Assembly: GCA_910585435.1 (NCBI GenBank) | Contig: CAJUEJ010000017.1 | Location: 1-64,000 of the forward strand | Length of the DNA: 64,000 bases | Source of the DNA: an uncultured Hungatella sp. | Lineage (GTDB): Bacteria; Bacillota; Clostridia; Lachnospirales; Lachnospiraceae | Direction of reading: 5' to 3' | Shown: positions 60,096 through 64,000 of the stretch, one piece after another | Position numbering within the stretch: position 1 is the first letter of the stretch | How the letters are laid out: every line of letters starts with the position of its first letter | Notes under the pieces: generated by a model | What the model saw: the letters and a program-made list of their open reading frames with translations, nothing else | Told to the model about the DNA's origin: nothing | The model's database searches: none | Made by a program: the position numbers and the translations under genes

Positions 60096-60194
60096 ATACA
60101 TAAAACTTAGTATTCCGATTTGGAATTTCGAGTTTAAGGATATACGGAGCAACAGAACTTGAGGTCGCAAATTGCGGCTTCAAGTTACTTATAG
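60096..60194. repeat. 100-bp repeat R7, copy 1
   Basis: Shares about 85% identity with 62489-62588 in the same orientation: CATACATAAA, GTATTCC.ATTTGGAATTT, AGCAACAGAACTTGAGG and TTCAAGTTACTTATAG. Contains the hairpin AACTTGAGG...CTTCAAGTT. Non-coding. The following 170 bp to the PIN gene hold only a short possible gene scrap (60240-60310). Confidence 0.85.
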
Positions 60195-60370
60195 TTTTGA
60201 GGTTTCAGCCTGGTATTTCAAGATATTGAAAGGAGAAAAAAGGCTCTTATTGATACATATAGAAATAATGTTTCTCGGAAACGTACCGAACTTTCAAAGA
60301 CAAAAAATTGTGTCTGCAATGAATTCTTTGAAACTATAAATATTACAATAGAAAAGGTAATAGCTCCTTT

Positions 60371-60775
60371 TTATTCGGAAAAGTATTTCTCACAAAAGTC
60401 TTTTGCAGTCACGATTTGAATATTTTCAAACTGCTCTATTACGAGGAGATCGTTATCTCCGCTGACAATATATAAAGCATGAGAATCTTTTGCACATTCC
60501 AGAAATTTGTTATCGTCGGGGTCGCGGCATATTTCAACATGGGTAACAGGTTCGATAATTTCCATAGCTTTAATTAGCGGGCTTAAAATTGTTCTATTAA
60601 TATGCCCTTGTTTTCTGTCAATCATCTCCTGCACGATTTCCTCGTATTCGTTAATAATTTCTGTTGTAGCGCAGGCTGTTATCTTCTGACCAACAGCAGC
60701 GCTGAGAATTTCTCTCGGAAATCCGCCAAAAAATACACCAGAAATCAAAACATTTGTATCTATCACAATTCTCAT
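60371..60775 (-). CDS. PIN-domain toxin ribonuclease
   Basis: 134-aa PIN_3-type nuclease. Acidic active-site positions are visible in MRIVIDTNVLISG (D6), EYEEIVQE, RDPDDNKFLECA and SGDNDLLVI. It is the toxin of a type II module with the AbrB-like antitoxin upstream, which it overlaps by 4 nt. Confidence 0.9.
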   Translation of the reverse strand: MRIVIDTNVLISGVFFGGFPREILSAAVGQKITACATTEIINEYEEIVQEMIDRKQGHINRTILSPLIKAMEIIEPVTHVEICRDPDDNKFLECAKDSHALYIVSGDNDLLVIEQFENIQIVTAKDFCEKYFSE

Positions 60776-61038
60776 ACTTGTTTCTTCTTTCTAACTGATT
60801 TGATTATATCATTAACATCATTTTCATTATACCCAACAGACTTTGCCCATTTTTGCGCTTCATCGAGTGAGGCTTCAAATTCTTCAGCAGAAGGAAGTTT
60901 TAAAGTTTTGAGCATGATAACATCTCCTGAAGTATATGCCACCAGTTTATCACCAGTATTAATTGACAGGAGTTTTCGGATGCTGACTGGCAATGAAATC
61001 TGTCCTTTGGAAGAAACTGTCAATATTTGTGTGTTCAT
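60772..61038 (-). CDS. AbrB/MazE-like antitoxin
   Basis: 88-aa swapped-hairpin AbrB-type DNA-binding protein: ILTVSSKGQISLPVSIRKLLSINTGDKLVAYTSGDVIMLKTL, then an acidic toxin-binding helix. It partners the PIN toxin. It probably binds the palindrome at 61057. Confidence 0.9.
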   Translation of the reverse strand: MNTQILTVSSKGQISLPVSIRKLLSINTGDKLVAYTSGDVIMLKTLKLPSAEEFEASLDEAQKWAKSVGYNENDVNDIIKSVRKKKQV

Positions 61039-61056
61039 TTGCTTACGCCCCTTTTC

Positions 61057-61105
61057 AGTAAGAATTTCTTACTTATATTATGCCATAATATAAAAATATA
61101 TGCAA
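61057..61105 (-). promoter_or_regulatory. Promoter and operator of the AbrB/PIN module
   Basis: Minus-strand -35 TTGCAT (61100-61105), 17-nt spacer, -10 CATAAT (61077-61082). The palindrome AGTAAGAATTTCTTACT (61057-61073) lies over the start site. Confidence 0.75.
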
Positions 61106-61164
61106 GAAAAATTGAATTCATCACTTGACAATGTTGTATAGACTTCATGATTATCTGGAAACTC

Positions 61165-61331
61165 CTAGTACTGCCTTGCGGAAATTCCAGTGAATTAAGC
61201 ACCCGCTGCCTACGCCCTCTGCACGCCTGCAAAGCTAGACGTAGGCACCACTACGCCGTCGCTTTGCAGACGCACAGATGACGCAGACATCAGGCACTTA
61301 ATTCACCGTTATTTCCGCAAGTCAGTACTAG
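61165..61331. mobile_element. MITE-like element R3
   Basis: 167-bp non-coding element with 21-bp inverted ends, CTAGTACTGCCTTGCGGAAA and the complement of TTTCCGCAAGTCAGTACTAG (one mismatch). Just inside, GTGAATTAAG and CTTAATTCAC pair, and internal hairpins include CTGCAAAG/CTTTGCAG. One end also occurs alone at 56648. It fills the gap between the AbrB promoter and the methyltransferase. Confidence 0.88.
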
Positions 61332-61400
61332 ATGTCTCTAAATGTAACAGTTATGAATGTTTATCTTTCTGTACTTTCGGAACAGTTTGAGAACTTTTTC

Positions 61401-62156
61401 TTAGCGCTCTTTTACTGCTCTGGTCGCAATAAAGCACGGTACGTTATGTTCATGTAAATTTCCCACACCATTTGTATCCTCATATAAATCCGTCAGTCTG
61501 AATCCGGCCTTCAACTGACCTCCGATTTGTTCTTCCAACGTATGGGAGAATTGTATGCCGTCATTGTTTTTCATGGAAAGCTCATACAGTTTTTTATCTT
61601 TCAATGGATTATATGGAAGCGCATATGTAACTGTGGTTTCCGTTTCATCAAAAAGATAATTGATGCCTACATCAAAGCCGCCAATCAATACGCCGCCCTT
61701 TTTCAAAATACGATAACATTCCTTAAAAATCGGTTCAACTTCTTCCACATAACAATTAGAAACCGGATGAAAAATTATGTCAAAAGTTTCATCTTCAAAT
61801 GGCAATGGTTTTGTCATATCGCCTTGAATAATCTTAATAGAATATCCTTCTCTATCAGCTATTTGACGTTCGCTTTCACATTGCTCCTTAGAATAATCCA
61901 GCATGGTACATTCTGCGCCCAATGCCGCAAAAACAGGCATCTGCTGACCGCCGCCCGAAGCCAGGCCAAACACCTTTTTACCCTTCAGATTTCCAAACCA
62001 TTCATGTGGTACAGGCTTCGTTGGCGTCAAAACCACATCCCATTTACCTTTTGCTGCTTCAAGGTAAGTTTCATGAGAAATCGGCTGCCCCCAAACCCAT
62101 CCTTCTTTACACCAGGAATCAATAACTTCCGAATTGATTTTTTGATAATCGTTCAT
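61401..62156 (-). CDS. SAM-dependent class I methyltransferase
   Basis: 251-aa methyltransferase. The SAM motif I is VFGLASGGGQQMPVFAALGAE, the acidic motif II TMLDYSKEQ, motif III QGDMTKPLPFEDETFDIIFH and the post-motif ECYRILKKGGVLIGGF. The substrate is unknown. AAAGGATCAGATT precedes ATG 62156. An inverted repeat AACTATACCATAGTT (62213-62227) in its promoter region could be an operator. The remaining spacer to 62488 shows nothing else. Confidence 0.88.
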   Translation of the reverse strand: MNDYQKINSEVIDSWCKEGWVWGQPISHETYLEAAKGKWDVVLTPTKPVPHEWFGNLKGKKVFGLASGGGQQMPVFAALGAECTMLDYSKEQCESERQIADREGYSIKIIQGDMTKPLPFEDETFDIIFHPVSNCYVEEVEPIFKECYRILKKGGVLIGGFDVGINYLFDETETTVTYALPYNPLKDKKLYELSMKNNDGIQFSHTLEEQIGGQLKAGFRLTDLYEDTNGVGNLHEHNVPCFIATRAVKER

Positions 62157-62488
62157 AATCTGATCCTTTCTAATTACATAAACTAACCCGCGTTTAATCC
62201 CGATTTATATATAACTATACCATAGTTTGTATGATTCCAAAAGAAAAATATTTTTTTAGTTTTACGGTTTTCGCTAAAGAAGGCTATAGAAAATATGGTC
62301 TGCTTATCATAAACAACAGTTGGAATTATAAGGGAGATTTTTCCCTATAACTTAACAATCTAAAACTGTCTATTCAATCTGGCAGCCCGGTTTTGATATT
62401 GGAAAATCAAGATGGCGGAATAAAAATGGCGAGATTATGACTATCTTCATAGAAAAATGTATGGTATACTATAAAAGCAAACGATAAG

Positions 62489-62588
62489 CATACATAAATC
62501 CTGGTATTCCTATTTGGAATTTTGAGTTTCAGGATATACGAAGCAACAGAACTTGAGGCCGCAAATTGTGATTTCAAGTTACTTATAG
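62489..62588. repeat. 100-bp repeat R7, copy 2
   Basis: Same orientation as 60096-60194. With it, brackets the PIN/AbrB, R3 and methyltransferase segment of about 2.3 kb. Confidence 0.85.
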
Positions 62589-62642
62589 AGGCATCATAAA
62601 AGACATCCTGCAAAGGTTGGAACTGGAAAGGGGAATCGTTTC

Positions 62643-63059
62643 ATGAAAAGATTTAGTCAGGAAGCGGAACAGATTATGATTGAGCGTTTTGGAAAGGACA
62701 CATTGATAGCATTGGCAACAACGGAAAATAAAGTGCCTTCTGTAAGGTACGTAAATGCCTATTATGAAAACGGTGCGTTTTATATCATTACCTACGCACT
62801 CTCAAATAAAATGAAGCATATAGAGGCCAATCCTGTAGTTGCAATCGCTGGTGAATGGTTTACAGCCCATGGAAAAGGTATAAACCTGGGATATTTTAGA
62901 AAAAAAGAGAATCGAATCATTGCTGAAAAGCTGAAAAAGGTCTTTGCAGAATGGATTGATAACGGACATAATAATTTTGATGACGAAAATACCATCATTC
63001 TATGCGTGGAATTAACCGATGGCTTGTTACTCTCCCATGGCACAAGATATGAGTTTTAG
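62643..63059 (+). CDS. PPOX-family (pyridoxamine-phosphate-oxidase-like) protein
   Basis: 138-aa split-barrel protein: DTLIALATTENKVPSVRYVNAYYENGAFYIITYALSNKMKHIEANPVVAIAGEWFTAHGKGINLG. Related in fold to the protein at 56029 but not a close copy. Predicted flavin-binding oxidoreductase or detoxification protein, substrate unknown. AAGGGGAATCG precedes the ATG. Confidence 0.87.
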   Translation: MKRFSQEAEQIMIERFGKDTLIALATTENKVPSVRYVNAYYENGAFYIITYALSNKMKHIEANPVVAIAGEWFTAHGKGINLGYFRKKENRIIAEKLKKVFAEWIDNGHNNFDDENTIILCVELTDGLLLSHGTRYEF

Positions 63060-63101
63060 CTGTTTCGATGGATTCGATCGAGTATTACCAGTGATTTTTG
63101 C

Positions 63102-63149
63102 GCCAGTAGTACCATTATGCCTTTTGGCTGGCAGTGTACTGGCTTTTTT
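63102..63149 (+). terminator. Terminator after the PPOX gene
   Basis: GCCAGTAGTAC pairs with GTGTACTGGC, followed by TTTTTTATG. Confidence 0.7.
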
Positions 63150-63240
63150 ATGTTAAGGGATCCATTTCCCTTTAAGCGTGGACTTATGTGACAACATGAT
63201 GCATGATAAGCAGCATGAAAAGGAGAACGGAGCAGATATG

Positions 63241-63356
63241 AAAGTAAACCTTCATGCGCCCGGTTGCGGACGCACCACCACACATGAAAGTCTGGCGGGC
63301 GCACTTGAAATACCTGAATTGATGCCGCCTAACCGGCGGCGAACTTTTAAGGTAAA
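63241..63356. repeat. Two-hairpin repeat R6, copy 2, in frame with the following gene
   Basis: Matches 43561-43654 over both hairpins, with an extra 22 bp after GTCTGGCGG. It is open in the frame of the downstream lipoprotein (VNLHAPGCGRTTTHESLAGA), so a fused reading from ATG 63238 is possible. Confidence 0.85.
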
Positions 63357-63357
63357 G

Positions 63358-64000
63358 ATGATGCGCCATGCTGTTTCTTTATGCTGTGCAGCGGCATTTA
63401 TCTTATTGCTGACAGGCTGCAATCCAGCAAGCGGTGCAGCAGAGTATGAAGTTATCTACCCATCCGGCTATAGCAGGGATAGTTTTATTTATGATGAAAA
63501 ATCTCCCATTGAGGGAAGTTCCTGCTGTCTTCAGTGGGAAGAAGCGGATGATTATAAGAAAACTTATGACTACGATATACATATCCTGGATGAAAATGGT
63601 TCGGAATTGTATACTTATCCCGATGTGGGGAGCAAAGCGATGCGTGGGAGTGTGCAGGAGGATGGTAAAATCTGGATTTGCGCGGAGCATTGGACGGCTC
63701 CTCACCACAATGGCTATGTGGAAGGCTGGCTGAAAGAAAGCGATCTGCTCCTGATTGATTTGAGTGATGGCGAAATCCTGTTTCAGGAGAAGGCAGGAGA
63801 AAATGAATTTTACATCACCACAAATGGAACACGATGCTATTTCTATGTTCCCGGAAAAGAAGAAAGGGAGAAGCTGTTTGGATTGATAAAGATACCTGCG
63901 GAAAATGCGGTAATTTATTACCGGGATACTTCGGACTGGGCGCAGAAACATGTGGTTTATACATTTGATTATGTTGCGGAGCCTGATATTGATACAAGCA
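63358..64000 (+). CDS. Lipoprotein of unknown function (3' end beyond window)
   Basis: At least 214 codons are visible and no stop is reached. From ATG 63358 the protein starts with signal MMRHAVSLCCAAAFILLLTGC (lipobox C21), followed by a beta-rich domain (EVIYPSGYSRDSFIYDEKSPIEGSS...). The frame is open upstream to ATG 63238, which has AAAAGGAGAACGGAGCAG before it. That reading adds 40 residues encoded by repeat R6 ahead of the signal peptide. The internal start with TTAAGG is judged more likely to give an exported protein. No family recognised. Confidence 0.75.
   Translation, partial: MMRHAVSLCCAAAFILLLTGCNPASGAAEYEVIYPSGYSRDSFIYDEKSPIEGSSCCLQWEEADDYKKTYDYDIHILDENGSELYTYPDVGSKAMRGSVQEDGKIWICAEHWTAPHHNGYVEGWLKESDLLLIDLSDGEILFQEKAGENEFYITTNGTRCYFYVPGKEEREKLFGLIKIPAENAVIYYRDTSDWAQKHVVYTFDYVAEPDIDTS

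Noticed and set aside
60240..60310. Gene fragment reading KALIDTYRNNVSRKRTELSK
   Set aside because: A helical scrap of about 20 codons, possibly from a lost gene. Too short to assign or call with confidence.
62407..62613. 68-codon minus-strand ORF
   Set aside because: Mostly formed by repeat R7. The other R7 copy does not keep the frame.

Overview
The window looks like a chromosomal segment of a strictly anaerobic, gut-type Firmicute, most likely Lachnospiraceae (Clostridium cluster XIVa / Enterocloster-like). This is inferred from an electron-bifurcating [FeFe]-hydrogenase operon, clostridial AGGAGG ribosome-binding sites, LplB/YesL-type carbohydrate genes, a TsuA/TusA sulfur module and many short dispersed repeats. 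No rRNA, prophage, CRISPR array or complete transposase gene was seen.

Layout. 1-4.8 kb (minus): trimeric-type [FeFe] hydrogenase operon hydC - ATPase - 2Fe2S protein - hydB - hydA, with hydA cut by the window edge. 5.4-8.8 kb (plus): a divergent regulatory-looking arm of two DRTGG proteins, an RsbW-like ATPase, a sensor-type [FeFe]-hydrogenase homologue and a PHP phosphoesterase. A 235-bp palindromic repeat lies between the two arms. 8.8-10 kb: PatB/MalY C-S lyase. 10-14.5 kb: accessory block with a type III toxin-antitoxin (toxIN) between 121-bp direct repeats, a DUF4143 ATPase, a GNAT protein and higBA. 14.8-26 kb: a 39-aa peptide gene, a 5'-shortened STAND NTPase with a hexapeptide repeat tract, a triple-HTH protein, a 1100-aa sacsin-like ATPase/DUF3883 protein with a 235-aa partner, and a tRNA-like gene. 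26-33.5 kb: XRE regulator, two metallophosphoesterases, four unrecognised proteins and an AAA/PD-(D/E)XK protein. 33.7-48 kb: sulfur-related region with two double-rhodanese lipoproteins, a GT-C-like membrane protein, an operon joining a DegT aminotransferase and a GT2/ATP-grasp fusion to an SsuABC-type ABC transporter, then tusA, LysR, YeeE/YedE halves, a second tusA and a thioredoxin-reductase-like flavoprotein. 48-49 kb: Phd/RelE toxin-antitoxin. 49-56 kb: sucrose/fructan-type locus (GH32, ABC binding protein and two permeases, divergent LacI and YesL). 56-64 kb: small accessory genes, including TetR, DUF4180, a PIN/AbrB toxin-antitoxin, a methyltransferase, PPOX proteins and a lipoprotein running off the end.

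How parts work together. HydABC would couple NADH and reduced ferredoxin to H2, with the divergent sensor arm a plausible controller. The LysR regulator faces the yeeE-tusA-yeeE-flavoprotein operon across a long dyad, the usual design for an inducible sulfur-uptake operon. The LacI regulator faces the sugar ABC/GH32 genes with good sigma-A promoters on both sides.

Repeats are a main feature. Several families recur within 64 kb: a large palindrome (R1), a MITE-like element with 22-bp inverted ends (R2), which is inserted in one R1 copy with an exact 5-bp target duplication, a second inverted-end element (R3), a 121-bp duplicated gene tail (R4), a two-hairpin repeat (R6), a 100-bp repeat (R7) and a short palindrome that R1 appears to target (R8). 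Four toxin-antitoxin modules are present: toxIN, higBA, Phd/RelE and AbrB/PIN.
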